Assembly (NCBI RefSeq): GCF_016907695.1 | Contig: NZ_JAFBCK010000001.1 | Span: 6,250,001 to 6,314,000, forward strand | Direction: 5' to 3' | DNA from: Actinokineospora baliensis | Lineage (GTDB): Bacteria; Actinomycetota; Actinomycetes; Mycobacteriales; Pseudonocardiaceae | Length of the DNA: 64,000 nucleotides | Shown here: piece after piece, positions 42,500 to 51,380 of the stretch | Numbering within the stretch: position 1 is the first letter of the stretch | Layout: every line of letters starts with the position of its first letter | Program-made: the position numbers and the translations under genes | Notes under the pieces: generated by a model | Told to the model about the DNA's origin: nothing | Databases searched by the model: none | Seen by the model: the letters and a program-made list of their open reading frames with translations, nothing else

Positions 42500-44926
42500 C
42501 TATTCCTCGACCAGCTCCACGGTTCCGCGTGCTCCGTCGACCCGCACGAGGTCCCCCGTGCGCAGCCGGGTCGTGGCGTCGCCGCAGCCGACGACCGCCG
42601 GGATGCCCAGTTCCCTGGCGACGATGGCCGCGTGCGACAGCGGCGCGCCGACATCGGTGACGATGGCCGCGGCTCGCGGGAAGACCGGCGTCCAGCCGAC
42701 ATTGGTCGCCGGGGTGACCAGGATCTCCCCTTCCCGCAACGCTCCCGCTTCCTCCACTGTGGACACAACACGGGCGGTCGCGGTGACGACACCTGGCATG
42801 CCGGGGAATCCGGTGATCACGCCGTCCGCCACCTCCTGCGTCGCCTCGGCCCAAGCCACCGGGTCGAACCGGCCGCTGATCAGCGTCGGGTAGGGCGGCA
42901 GCGACCGGTAGAGCCGGTACGCCGCCTTGCGCGCGGGCACGGCCTCGAGCGGCGTGTCGTCTCCGGTCAGGACCGCGAGGATGTCGTCGATCGGCAGCAT
43001 GAACAGGTCGTCGCCGTGACCGGTCAGTTCACCGGCGCGGACGATGAACGCCCGGAACACCGAGAACGTCCGCACCATCTCCGACCGCGCCCGCTCCCGC
43101 CCGCGTCCCACTTCCGCCGCCTGGTCGAGAGCCCGTCGAATCCCGGGAGCCCGGCGCGGATGTGCTGCGGTGAAACGCTTCCAGGCTTCCTCGCGCGCCT
43201 CGGCCTGTCGGTCCAGCAGCGCTCGCGGATCACCAGGCGCCGCCAAAGCGGAGTCGATCCACCCAGGATCCTCCAGCGGCCGGGGCACCGACACCTCGTA
43301 CTCGTCGACGCAGCGGTGACCCCACTGCCGCGCATAGGTATCCCGGTCGATCTCCCCCGCACGCAGCCGGGCGAGACCCAGCACTGGACCGAGGCTGGCC
43401 AGACCCTCGTCGGCGTTGTGCAGCCCGGTGGTCAGCAACTCGGCGTCGTCCGGGGCGATCTTCCTGAGCCGGGCTGCGACCCGCTCCCCCGCCCGAGCGG
43501 TGCGGCCACCGGCGTCGAGAACCGCGCAATCGAAGCGCAGCAATGTGTCCACATCGGACCGCCACAATGCGAGCAACTCCCCCGCGCTGCCCGCGCGGGC
43601 GATCCGCTCGCGCAACGCCGTGCACCGGCCGGGCGTGCGGGCCAGCAACTCGGGCAACCGCTGTCGGAACTCCCTGCCCTGGCGGGCGAACGGGATGGCA
43701 GCCTTCGCGGCGGCCCGCACCACCTCCCACCGACCCATCGGCAACGGCGGGACCTCGACATCGGCGGGAATCCGACCGAACAGCCGCCCGACCGCGCGCC
43801 GCGCCGGTCGCCCAAGGCCCAGTGCGGTACCGACGGCCAGCGGAACGCTCAGGTTCAGGTAGAAGCGGCCACCGATGTTGCCCTTGCTCGGGTGCGGCCC
43901 CAACGCGGGCGCGGGCATGGTCCGCACGAGCGACCAGGTGGCCGGGGTCATCACGCTCGGAACGGCCTCGCCCACGTTGGCCGAGCTCCAGAGGTAGTCG
44001 CCGGACAGGCTGTCGTTCCAGACCTCCGCGACCTGCGTGGTGATCGGCCGCGCCTGCAGCAGGGCGAACCCGTCGGCGTGCCGAGCCCACTCGATGTCGA
44101 CGTCCACCCCGTACAGCTCACGCACGCGCGCGCCGAGCCCGGCGAGTTCGAGGACCTGCGCGGTGTCCAGAGCAGCCGTCCGGCGCAGGCGGTCCGGCAC
44201 CGGAACGTCCTCGGCCCCGGCGGCCACCTGGACCGTCATGACCGCCTTGTCCGCGACCTCTCGCCGAACCTCGGCGCCCCCGGCCACCACGTACACGTCC
44301 GGCGTGACCCGCCCGCCCGCGACGGAGTCACCCAGCCCCCAGGCGGCGTTGACCACGGTCTCGCCCGGGTCGCCGGTGAGCGGGTTGGCCGTGAACAGCA
44401 CCCCGGCGGCGGTGGCCCGAACCATGCGCTGGACAACGACCGCGAGCGCCAACCCGTCCTCGGGGACCCCGTGCCGAGCGCGGTAGGCCACCGCCCGATC
44501 AGTCCACAGCGAAGCCCAACAACGGCGCACGGCGTCCAGGAGCGCCTCCGTCCCGACCACCCCGAGGAAGCTGTCGTGCTGACCGGCGAAGGACAGGTCA
44601 TCGAGGTCCTCGGCGGTGGCCGACGAACGAACGGCGACAGCGCCCGCGCCGAGTCCGGAGTAGGCGTCCGCGACGGCGCGGGCCACCGACGGGGGCATGG
44701 CGGAGCGGATGAAGGCCGCCGGGTCGCCGAGGCGGGTGTCGGGGAACAGGAACGCCCGGTACGCGGCGGTCGTGACGTGGAACCCGGGCGGCACGGGCAG
44801 ACCCGCCCTGGCCATGCGGGCCAGCGCGGCGCCCTTGCCGCCCACGGTGCGCAGATCTGCGGCCGGGGCGTCCAAGGCGAGCACCATGCCCTCAGCGGCC
44901 GGGCTCAGGTCGGTCATGCCCGACAT
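42500..44926 (-). CDS. PEP-synthase-fold phosphotransferase, rifampicin phosphotransferase-like
   Basis: 808 aa. N-terminal ATP-grasp domain (VGGKGAALARMARAGLPVPPGFHVTT; AVRSSATAEDLDDLSFAGQHDSFL; VVVQRMVRATAAGVLFTANPLTGD), a long alpha-helical middle with LWSSANVGEAVPSVMTPATWS, and a C-terminal swivelling His domain (GAPLSHAAIVARELGIPAVVG, with active His). This three-part plan and length match Rph rifampicin phosphotransferases, which use ATP to phosphorylate rifamycins; plain PEP synthases have an additional PEP-binding barrel that is absent here. No rifamycin-associated element (GGGGCTTGC-type repeat) was seen upstream, so drug induction is not supported. ATG at 44926 or 44917. Confidence 0.75.
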   Translation of the reverse strand: MSGMTDLSPAAEGMVLALDAPAADLRTVGGKGAALARMARAGLPVPPGFHVTTAAYRAFLFPDTRLGDPAAFIRSAMPPSVARAVADAYSGLGAGAVAVRSSATAEDLDDLSFAGQHDSFLGVVGTEALLDAVRRCWASLWTDRAVAYRARHGVPEDGLALAVVVQRMVRATAAGVLFTANPLTGDPGETVVNAAWGLGDSVAGGRVTPDVYVVAGGAEVRREVADKAVMTVQVAAGAEDVPVPDRLRRTAALDTAQVLELAGLGARVRELYGVDVDIEWARHADGFALLQARPITTQVAEVWNDSLSGDYLWSSANVGEAVPSVMTPATWSLVRTMPAPALGPHPSKGNIGGRFYLNLSVPLAVGTALGLGRPARRAVGRLFGRIPADVEVPPLPMGRWEVVRAAAKAAIPFARQGREFRQRLPELLARTPGRCTALRERIARAGSAGELLALWRSDVDTLLRFDCAVLDAGGRTARAGERVAARLRKIAPDDAELLTTGLHNADEGLASLGPVLGLARLRAGEIDRDTYARQWGHRCVDEYEVSVPRPLEDPGWIDSALAAPGDPRALLDRQAEAREEAWKRFTAAHPRRAPGIRRALDQAAEVGRGRERARSEMVRTFSVFRAFIVRAGELTGHGDDLFMLPIDDILAVLTGDDTPLEAVPARKAAYRLYRSLPPYPTLISGRFDPVAWAEATQEVADGVITGFPGMPGVVTATARVVSTVEEAGALREGEILVTPATNVGWTPVFPRAAAIVTDVGAPLSHAAIVARELGIPAVVGCGDATTRLRTGDLVRVDGARGTVELVEE

Positions 44927-45013
44927 CGTGGCAGTGCGAGGGCCGCCGGTGAAGCGGGTGGCGCCGCGCACCCGGTGCGACTGTCCCAGCGGACGGCCGC
45001 ACCGGGGGTCTGA

Positions 45014-45433
45014 TCAGGCCGGACCGAGGTCGGCGGAGGTCCAGTTCTCGACCGTGAGGCGGAAGACCGTCTGCTCGCCCTCCTTCTTCAGGTAGGCGAT
45101 GTAGGCCTCCAGCCGCTCGGGGGCGACGTAGCGGGACGCCATCTCACGCAGGTAGTCCTCGTTGCCGACCTCGGCGGTGACCGGGCCCTCCACCGAGACG
45201 TAGCGGATCGAGGGGGTCAGGCGTTCGACCAGGAGGGAGAAGCGGCCCGCGGCGCGGATCAGGCCCGCCTTGCGCGAGGTGGCCTTGGTGGTGATCCACA
45301 GCGATCCGCCGGGGGTGTACTTGTACCAGATCGGCACCTGCAGCGGTCCCCGTCCCGGCTCGCCCGCGACGGCCAGTGAACCGATGTGCGGCTCGAGGAG
45401 GAACTGCTCGCGCTCGTCCAGAGTCAGTGGCAT
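45014..45433 (-). CDS. Pyridoxamine 5'-phosphate oxidase-like (PPOX/F420 split-barrel) protein
   Basis: 139 aa. MPLTLDEREQFLLEPHIGSLAV, VPIWYKYTPGGSLWITTKATSRKAGLIRAAGRFSLLVE (shown in parts PIWYKYTPGGSLWI and KAGLIRAAGRFSLL) and YVSVEGPVTAE fit the split-barrel flavin or F420-binding family common in actinobacteria. ATG at 45433. Upstream of the phosphotransferase on the same strand with an 87-nt gap. Confidence 0.85.
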   Translation of the reverse strand: MPLTLDEREQFLLEPHIGSLAVAGEPGRGPLQVPIWYKYTPGGSLWITTKATSRKAGLIRAAGRFSLLVERLTPSIRYVSVEGPVTAEVGNEDYLREMASRYVAPERLEAYIAYLKKEGEQTVFRLTVENWTSADLGPA

Positions 45434-45619
45434 ACCGCGAACACTACGGCAAATCACTGACAACCCCGGCACCGCAACAGTTTCTCCCACGAAGGTGCCC
45501 GGCGTCCGCGCTGATCACCGCGGCAGGGGGTACCCCTGAAGGCCCCAACGAGGACATCCCACCCGGTGGGCCGGGGACCTGGCGGGGGCGCGCGGCCGCC
45601 GGGTTCGGTATAAGAAGAC

Positions 45620-47641
45620 GTGATCTTCGACGAGGCCGGGAACCGGCTACCCGCCGGGCCGCTGGCCGATCTGGACGCCTTCGTGCGGATGCCGCAACTG
45701 GCCGGGCTGTGGCTTTCCCACGACGGCCGCCGGGTGGTGGTCGGGGTGTCGCTGCCGGACGAGACCGGGACCCGGCACATCCGGTCGCTGTGGGGGGTCG
45801 ACCCCGACGGCATCGTGGACGCGCGCAGGCTCACCAGGAGCACCGAGGGCGAGACCGGCGCCGGGTTCACCCCCGGTGGCGACCTGCTGTTCACCTCGGC
45901 CAGGCCGGAGCCCGGCGGCGCCGACGGTCTCGCGTTGTGGGCGTTGCCCGCGGCCGGGGGCGACCCCGAACCGGTGGTGCGCCCAGGCGGCGGGGTGCGC
46001 GGGGTGCTGACCGCCGCGGACGGGACGACCGTGTTCGGGTCGGCGCTGCTGCCGTCCGCGGTAGACCTGGAGACCGACCGGGCGCTGCGTGGCAAGCGGG
46101 CCGACGCGTGCGTGTCGGCGGTGCTGCACGACGAGTTCCCGATCCGGCACTGGGACCACGACCTGGGCCCGGAGCGCACCCGGCTGCTGGCGGCCGGACC
46201 GGACGGGGTGCGCGACCTGACCGGGCACGTCGGCCGCGCGCTGGGCGAGGACTGCACCTGGGACCTGAGCCCGGACAGGCGGACCGTGGTCACCATGTGG
46301 GCGGTCGGCGAACCCGGCGGGTCGCAGCGGCACACCCTGGTCGCCATCGACGTGGCCACCGGGGCGCGCCGGGTGCTGGCCGACGACCCCGACCACGAGT
46401 ACGACACGCCGCGGATCTCCCCCGACGGCAGCCGGGTCGCGGTGGTGGTGCAGCGGCGCAAGAACCCCGACGACCCCGGCGACCGCTGGCTGGGTGTCGT
46501 CGCGGTCGCGGGCGGCCCGGTCGAGGCGCTGACCGCGGCGTGGGACCGCTGGCCGCACACCGCGCGGTGGACCCCGGACGGCCGCACGATCGTCGTCGCC
46601 GCCGACCACCTCGGCCGCTCCCCGCTGTGGCTCGTCGACGTGGCCACCGGCGAACCCACCCGGCTGACCACCGACGACGCCGCCTACACCGACACCGCCG
46701 TCTCCCCCGACGGCCGGTGGGCCTACGCGCTGCGGTCCACGATCGACAGCCCACCGGTCCCGGTCCGGATCAGCCTGTGCGACGGCGCGGTCACGCCGCT
46801 GCCCTGCCCGGCCGCGGCGCTGGGGATCCCCACGGCCGTGCGCGGGCGGCTGGCCGAGGTGACCGCGACCGCCGAGGACGGCACACCGCTGCGCGGCTGG
46901 CTGACCCTGCCGGAGACGGCGGACGCGGACTCGCCCGCGCCGCTGCTGCTGTGGATCCACGGCGGACCGGTGCTCTCGCGCAACAACTGGTCGTGGCGCT
47001 GGAACCCGTGGATCGCCGCCGCGCGCGGGTACGCGGTCCTGATGCCCGACCCGGCCCTGTCGACCGGCTACGGCATCGAGTTCATCCGCCGCGGCTGGGG
47101 CGCGTGGGGCCAGGAGCCCTACACCGACCTGATGGCGATCACCGACGCAGCGCTGCGCAGGCCCGACCTGGACCCCACCAGGACCGCCGCGATGGGCGGC
47201 TCGTTCGGCGGCTACATGGCCAACTGGATCGCCGGGCACACCGACCGGTTCGCCGCGATCATCACCCACGCCTCCGTCTGGGACCTCAACCAGTCCACCG
47301 ACACCGCCGACATCGCCCACGACTTCCGCCGCGAGATGACCCCCGAGGTCGCCGAGGCCAACTCCCCCCACCACTTCGCCGACGCCATCACCACCCCGAT
47401 GCTGGTGATCCACGGCGCCCGCGACTTCCGGGTACCCATCAACGAGGCCCTACGGCTGTGGTGGGACCTCTCCGCCCGCTGCGCCGACGGCACCGGCCCA
47501 CACCGCTTCCTGTACTTCCCGGACGAGAACCACTTCATCCTGGCCCCCAACAACGTCCGCCTCTGGTACGCCACCGTCCTGGCCTTCCTAGCCGAACACG
47601 TCCTCGGCGAGGAGTGGCACCGCCCAGCCCTACTGGGCTGA
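45620..47641 (+). CDS. S9-family peptidase (prolyl oligopeptidase/acylaminoacyl-peptidase)
   Basis: 673 aa. Propeller repeats (WGVDPDGIVDARRL, PRISPDGSRVAVVVQR, ARWTPDGRTIVVAADH, TAVSPDGRWAYALRS), then an alpha/beta-hydrolase: LLLWIHGGPVLSRNNW, TAAMGGSFGGYMANWIAGH (nucleophile Ser), VIHGARDFRVPINEAL (Asp) and YFPDENHFI (His). Cytosolic, no signal peptide. GTG at 45620 with a TATAAG box 6 nt upstream; probably leaderless. Only distantly similar to the other S9 peptidase at 7.4-9.3 kb. Confidence 0.92.
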   Translation: MIFDEAGNRLPAGPLADLDAFVRMPQLAGLWLSHDGRRVVVGVSLPDETGTRHIRSLWGVDPDGIVDARRLTRSTEGETGAGFTPGGDLLFTSARPEPGGADGLALWALPAAGGDPEPVVRPGGGVRGVLTAADGTTVFGSALLPSAVDLETDRALRGKRADACVSAVLHDEFPIRHWDHDLGPERTRLLAAGPDGVRDLTGHVGRALGEDCTWDLSPDRRTVVTMWAVGEPGGSQRHTLVAIDVATGARRVLADDPDHEYDTPRISPDGSRVAVVVQRRKNPDDPGDRWLGVVAVAGGPVEALTAAWDRWPHTARWTPDGRTIVVAADHLGRSPLWLVDVATGEPTRLTTDDAAYTDTAVSPDGRWAYALRSTIDSPPVPVRISLCDGAVTPLPCPAAALGIPTAVRGRLAEVTATAEDGTPLRGWLTLPETADADSPAPLLLWIHGGPVLSRNNWSWRWNPWIAAARGYAVLMPDPALSTGYGIEFIRRGWGAWGQEPYTDLMAITDAALRRPDLDPTRTAAMGGSFGGYMANWIAGHTDRFAAIITHASVWDLNQSTDTADIAHDFRREMTPEVAEANSPHHFADAITTPMLVIHGARDFRVPINEALRLWWDLSARCADGTGPHRFLYFPDENHFILAPNNVRLWYATVLAFLAEHVLGEEWHRPALLG

Positions 47642-47645
47642 CCGG

Positions 47646-48203
47646 TCAGCCGGTGGCGCGGGACATGATGTCGGCGACCACGGCGGACTTGGCGTCGGCG
47701 TAGTCCTGGACGTGGCGCCAGGTGCGGGTCGCCAGGGTGCGTTTGGTGGCGGCGTAGTGGTCGCGGTCGGCGTTGTGGGTGCGCAGGTGGTCGCGGAAGC
47801 GGAGCATGCGGTCGGCTTCGGTGCAGCCTTCGCTGAAGATGTGGAGGTTGATGTTGGTGTCCGGCCCCTTGCAGAGGCGGTGGTCGAACCACTCGGGTTC
47901 ACGCACGCGCAGGACGTAACCGGCGGCTTCCAGCGGCGGCAGGTAGTCGGGCTCGACGGCGGAGTCGGGCACCAGCAACAGCATGTCGATGATCGGTTTG
48001 GCTGGCAGGCCCGGCACGGAGGTGGACCCGACGTGCTCGACCCGGCGGGCGACCGGGCCGAGCACGTCGCGGATCCGCCGCTCCTGCTCGGCGTAGCGCG
48101 CGGGCCAGGCGGGGTCGTACTCGGCGAGCGTGATCGGGGCGTTGTGCGGCTGGAGTTCACCGACGATCACGCGGCGCAGGTCGTCATCGGAGATGGGGGG
48201 CAC
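47646..48203 (-). CDS. GrpB/nucleotidyltransferase-like protein
   Basis: 185 aa. ITLAEYDPAWPARYAEQERRI, VEHVGSTSVPGLPAKPIIDML (H-x-G-S-T-S-V-x-G-L-x-A-K-P-I-I-D) and a LRFRDHLRTHNADRDHYAATKR tail define the GrpB family, a minimal nucleotidyltransferase fold often fused to dephospho-CoA kinase in actinobacteria; here it is free-standing. GTG start with GAGGAG 6 nt upstream. Convergent with the S9 peptidase, 4 nt between the two stops. Confidence 0.92.
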   Translation of the reverse strand: MPPISDDDLRRVIVGELQPHNAPITLAEYDPAWPARYAEQERRIRDVLGPVARRVEHVGSTSVPGLPAKPIIDMLLLVPDSAVEPDYLPPLEAAGYVLRVREPEWFDHRLCKGPDTNINLHIFSEGCTEADRMLRFRDHLRTHNADRDHYAATKRTLATRTWRHVQDYADAKSAVVADIMSRATG

Positions 48204-48342
48204 GGGTCGCTCCTCCTCGTGGTTCCCGGTCGAGGGCAGCGGGCCAACGTAGCACGGTGACCCCCGAAAGACCGTCATGGCTTTCGCCGCCGGACGCGGT
48301 GTACTGGTGGGACCGGGATCCCCTGCCGCACGAGGAGACGCC

Positions 48343-48543
48343 ATGCGGCCACGCACCAGGGCGATCGGCGCCGTCGCCATCCTGCTGGCGACCCTGCCGA
48401 TGTCGACGGCCACCCACGCCGCGGGCCGCCCTGCCACCGCCACCCCCCAGGGCAGCACGCGGCCCGCGCCACCACCGGTGCCGCACCCCGTGCAGGTCCT
48501 CGCGCACGACTGCCCGCTGCGGGACAGATCCCCGCTGGGCTGA
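48343..48543 (+). CDS. Small secreted Pro/Thr-rich peptide
   Basis: 66 aa: a Sec signal peptide (RTRAIGAVAILLATLPMSTATHAAG) and a 40-residue mature part rich in Pro and His with one Cys (PHPVQVLAHDCPLRDRSP). ATG at 48343 preceded by GAGGAG 5 nt upstream. Not recognised. Confidence 0.5.
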   Translation: MRPRTRAIGAVAILLATLPMSTATHAAGRPATATPQGSTRPAPPPVPHPVQVLAHDCPLRDRSPLG

Positions 48544-48573
48544 GAGCACCGGGGGCAGCGCGGGCCACCCCAC

Positions 48574-49473
48574 CTACCGCGCTCGCAGCGCCGCAGCGAA
48601 CCACTCGAACGCGGGCACCCTCGGCTCGAACGGCTCCGCACCGTTGAGTACCCCGAGCAGTTGCCAGTACCGCTCAACCCGCCGGTCGCTGAACACCTCG
48701 ATCGTCTCCGCCAGCCGCACCCGGTCCTCAGTGGACAGACCAGGCGCGATCCGCTCCAGGACCTCCTGCCCCCGCGCCGAAGCCGGGTCGACGCCAGCAG
48801 CCTCGGCCGGGCCCGCGTGTTCGACCACCAGCGCCGGGTCGTGCGCGACCGCGGGCACCCCCGCGGCGCCGGTCACCGCCATCTGGCGGACCCGGTGTTG
48901 GAAGTCCTCGTCGGCGACCAGTTCGGCCAGTTCGACCCAAGCGTCGACCTGGTGGTCGGTTGGGTCGTCCGGCAGTTCCGGCGGTAGCTGCCGCATCGCC
49001 ACGGCGATGCCCGCTCCCGGTGCGGTGCCCTCGACCCCGGCGAAGGTGCGGTCCACGAACTCGTCGACCACCCGTTGCCGCTCGGCGGCGGACAGCCTGG
49101 CCATCTCGTGCATCAGTCTCATCTCCTCGGTGGTGCTTCCCCGTCGGGCGATCGAGCGCAGCACCGCCCGCCGCAGCCGCAACGCCCGGATCTCGGCGTC
49201 GATGGCCTGCGCGTGCGCCGCCGCCACGTCGGCGACGGTGACCTGGCGGTGCAGTACCGCGCGCACCGTGTCCAGGTCCAGCCCCAGTTCCCGCAGCGTG
49301 CGCACCAGGTCCAGCCGGGCCGCCGCTGCCGCGTCGTAGAGCCGGTAACCGCCGCCGGACCGGGTGGTCGGCGGGATCACCCCGCTGTCGGACCAGAAGC
49401 GGATCGTGCGCACCGACAGCCCGGTGCGCGCGGCCAGCTGCCCGATGGTGAACAGCTCGCTCGGATCACCCAT
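48574..49473 (-). CDS. MerR-family transcriptional regulator
   Basis: 299 aa. FTIGQLAARTGLSVRTIRFWSDSGVIPPTTRSGGGYRLYD is the MerR wHTH (parts FTIGQLAARTGLSVRTIRFW and GGGYRLYD), then a coiled-coil dimerisation helix (DTVRAVLHRQVTVADVAAAH), then a C-terminal region of about 170 aa with no known ligand motif; no metal-binding Cys. ATG at 49473 chosen because a MerR-type promoter ends 6 nt upstream. Effector unknown; probably autoregulated. Confidence 0.9.
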   Translation of the reverse strand: MGDPSELFTIGQLAARTGLSVRTIRFWSDSGVIPPTTRSGGGYRLYDAAAAARLDLVRTLRELGLDLDTVRAVLHRQVTVADVAAAHAQAIDAEIRALRLRRAVLRSIARRGSTTEEMRLMHEMARLSAAERQRVVDEFVDRTFAGVEGTAPGAGIAVAMRQLPPELPDDPTDHQVDAWVELAELVADEDFQHRVRQMAVTGAAGVPAVAHDPALVVEHAGPAEAAGVDPASARGQEVLERIAPGLSTEDRVRLAETIEVFSDRRVERYWQLLGVLNGAEPFEPRVPAFEWFAAALRAR

Positions 49474-49479
49474 GGCAGT

Positions 49480-49510
49480 AGCGTCCACCCTCCACCGACT
49501 GGAGACTCAA
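49480..49510 (-). promoter_or_regulatory. MerR-type promoter with 19-bp spacer and dyad operator
   Basis: Reverse strand: TTGAGT (49510-49505), 19 nt, GACGCT (49485-49480), 6 nt, ATG. The spacer holds the dyad CTCCA-n5-TGGAG (49490-49504). Overlong spacers with a central dyad are the hallmark of MerR-controlled promoters. Confidence 0.65.
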
Positions 49511-49527
49511 GCCCGTTTCCGCAGACC

Positions 49528-50406
49528 TCACCGGCTCAGTGTCGTCTCCCGGTCCATGCGGGACAGCTTCTCCGGGTTGCGCACGGCGTAGAGGCCGGTG
49601 ATGCGGCCTTCGTCGACCCGGACCGCGAGCACGGTGTCGAGCTCGCCGCCGACCTGGAACACCAGCGCCGGGTAGCCGTTGACCTGCGCGGAGTCCAGCG
49701 AGATCGTGCCTGCGACCTTCCGGAACCCGCCGACCAGCAGCCGCGCGACCTTGTCGGCGCCGGTGACCGGGCGCGCAACCGCCTGCTTGATGCCCCCGCC
49801 GTCGCCGAGGAGGACCACGTCGGGGGCGAGGATGTCGAGCAGCCCGCGCAGGTCGCCGGTCTCGGTCGCCCGCTTGAACGCCTCGAGCGCGTCCTTGGTC
49901 GCGTCGGCCGACACGACCCCGCGCGGTCGGCGGGCCGCCACGTGCGCGCGGGCCCGGTGCGCGATCTGGCGGACCGCGGCCGGTGTCTTGTCGACCGCCG
50001 CGGCGACCTCGTCGTAGTCCACGGCGAACACCTCGCGCAGGACGAACACCGCCCGCTCGGTCGGCGTGAGCGTCTCCAGGACCAGCAGCATCGCCATCGA
50101 CACGCTGTCGGCCAACTCGACGTCCTCGGCCACGTCCGGTGCGGTCAGCAGCGGCTCGGGCAGCCACGACCCGACGTAGGACTCCTTGCGGCGGCCGAGC
50201 GCGCGCAGCCTGCCCAGCGCCTGCCGGGTGGTGATCCGGACCAGGTACGCCCGCCGGTCCCGCACCTCGTCGAGGTCCACCCCCACCCACCGCAGCCAGG
50301 TCTCCTGCAGCACGTCCTCCGCGTCGGCGGCCGACCCGAGCATCTCGTAGGCGACGGTGAACAGCAGGTTCCGGTGGGCGACGAACGTCTCGGTGGCCAG
50401 GTCCAC
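49528..50406 (-). CDS. ECF41-family sigma factor (SigJ-like)
   Basis: 292 aa. Sigma region 2 (HRNLLFTVAYEMLGSAADAEDVLQETWLRW) and region 4 (LTPTERAVFVLREVFAVDYDEVAAAVDKTPAAVRQ) are followed by a C-terminal SnoaL/NTF2-like domain (ALEAFKRATETGDLRGLLDILAPDVVLLGDGGG, ... NPEKLSRM) that is characteristic of ECF41 sigma factors and controls activity without an anti-sigma gene. The GTG at 50406 has AGAGGAG upstream. Divergent from a CMD/AhpD-like gene, the classic ECF41 partner. Confidence 0.94.
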   Translation of the reverse strand: MDLATETFVAHRNLLFTVAYEMLGSAADAEDVLQETWLRWVGVDLDEVRDRRAYLVRITTRQALGRLRALGRRKESYVGSWLPEPLLTAPDVAEDVELADSVSMAMLLVLETLTPTERAVFVLREVFAVDYDEVAAAVDKTPAAVRQIAHRARAHVAARRPRGVVSADATKDALEAFKRATETGDLRGLLDILAPDVVLLGDGGGIKQAVARPVTGADKVARLLVGGFRKVAGTISLDSAQVNGYPALVFQVGGELDTVLAVRVDEGRITGLYAVRNPEKLSRMDRETTLSR

Positions 50407-50438
50407 GGGTGCTCCTCTGCTGGGTCGGGTCACCACCA

Positions 50439-50465
50439 GACGCCCGCCGGCCCGGTTCTGTGACA
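50439..50465 (-). promoter_or_regulatory. ECF41-type promoter of the sigma gene (autoregulation)
   Basis: TGTCACA (reverse strand, 50465-50459), 16 nt, CGTC (50442-50439): an exact match to the described ECF41 promoter TGTCACA-N16/17-CGTC, 33 nt ahead of the GTG. Confidence 0.85.
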
Positions 50466-50489
50466 GTGCCGCTCGTCACGTCCGCGGTC

Positions 50490-50516
50490 TGTCACAGCCG
50501 CCCCGCGACCGGCATC
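50490..50516 (+). promoter_or_regulatory. ECF41-type promoter of the AhpD-like gene
   Basis: TGTCACA (50490-50496), 16 nt, CATC (50513-50516), one base off CGTC, 37 nt ahead of the ATG at 50554. Confidence 0.75.
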
Positions 50517-50553
50517 TCCTGGTCATCACCAACCACGAGTGAGGACCACGCAC

Positions 50554-51039
50554 ATGCGATTCAACCTGTTCGAGAACGAGATCGCCGGAAAGTTCGCCAA
50601 GCGGTTCGCCAATGCCGCCATGGTGGTCCACCAGTCGCCGCTGCCGAGCTCGACCCAGGAGCTGGTGTCCTTGCGCGCCAGCCAGATCAACGGCTGCGGC
50701 TGGTGCATCGACATGCACACGAAGGAGGCCACCGCCGCAGGCGAAACCCCGCTCCGCCTGCACCTCGTAGCCGCCTGGCGCGAGTCGACCGTTTTCACCG
50801 AGGCCGAGCGCGCGGCCCTGGCACTGGCCGAAGAGGGCACCCGCCTGGCCGACGCCCACACCGGTGTCTCCGACGAGACCTGGGCCCAACTGCGCGCCCA
50901 CTACGACGACGACCAGATCGCCGCCCTGGTGGTGTTGGTCGCCCTGATCAACGCCGCCAACCGGCTCGCCGTGATCGTGCACCAGCAGGGCGGGTCCTAC
51001 GAACCGGGCATGTTCGCCGCGGCCGTGCAGCACGGCTGA
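50554..51039 (+). CDS. Carboxymuconolactone decarboxylase / AhpD-like alkylhydroperoxidase
   Basis: 161 aa. VSLRASQINGCGWCIDMHTKEA holds the CxxC...H redox centre (C-G-W-C, then H) of AhpD-like proteins; LIALINAANRLAVIVHQ-type helices complete the fold. It would reduce peroxides or organic oxidants through a dithiol. It lies divergent from the ECF41 sigma gene with its own ECF41-type promoter, the usual arrangement. ATG at 50554 with AGGA upstream. Confidence 0.93.
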   Translation: MRFNLFENEIAGKFAKRFANAAMVVHQSPLPSSTQELVSLRASQINGCGWCIDMHTKEATAAGETPLRLHLVAAWRESTVFTEAERAALALAEEGTRLADAHTGVSDETWAQLRAHYDDDQIAALVVLVALINAANRLAVIVHQQGGSYEPGMFAAAVQHG

Positions 51040-51304
51040 CCCACAGGGATACCCGATCGTCGCGCTGGTGACAGAGGGCTGGATCGGCACCGCATCGGGC
51101 GGTGCCAAGAATCCAGGCACTGCACGGGGCGTAGGAGAGGCCACTCGTCGCGGCGCTACAGCAGGACTGCCAGATCGCCCTCAGCGTGGGCGCCCGAGTG
51201 GGCCCACCTGGTGATCCCGCCCATCAGCGGCGAGTTCGGCCCCGCATCTTGTGTCGAAATCACCGGTCCGCATCCTTGAGGTTGGTTGCCGACGTCCTTG
51301 ACAG
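51040..51304. other. Gene-poor interval of lower coding quality
   Basis: No supported gene between the AhpD-like gene and the hairpin at 51305. Frames are short and lack ribosome binding sites. It may be a remnant; together with the next 1.7 kb it has lower GC than the surroundings. Confidence 0.4.
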
Positions 51305-51345
51305 CCGGAAAGAGAGAGACCGTATTGAGGTCTCTCTCTTTCCGG
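51305..51345. terminator. Perfect 17-bp hairpin
   Basis: CCGGAAAGAGAGAGACC (51305-51321), 7-nt loop, exact complement (51329-51345), then GGAGGTTTTT on the forward strand. It lies 35 nt beyond the stop of the reverse-strand gene and could terminate both strands. Confidence 0.75.
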
Positions 51346-51380
51346 GAGGTTTTTGTCGCGCCTGCTGTTGTCTTGTTCGG

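Noticed and set aside
42500..45013. Rifamycin-associated element near the phosphotransferase
   Set aside because: No GGGGCTTGC/CAAG-type inverted repeat was found upstream of the gene.
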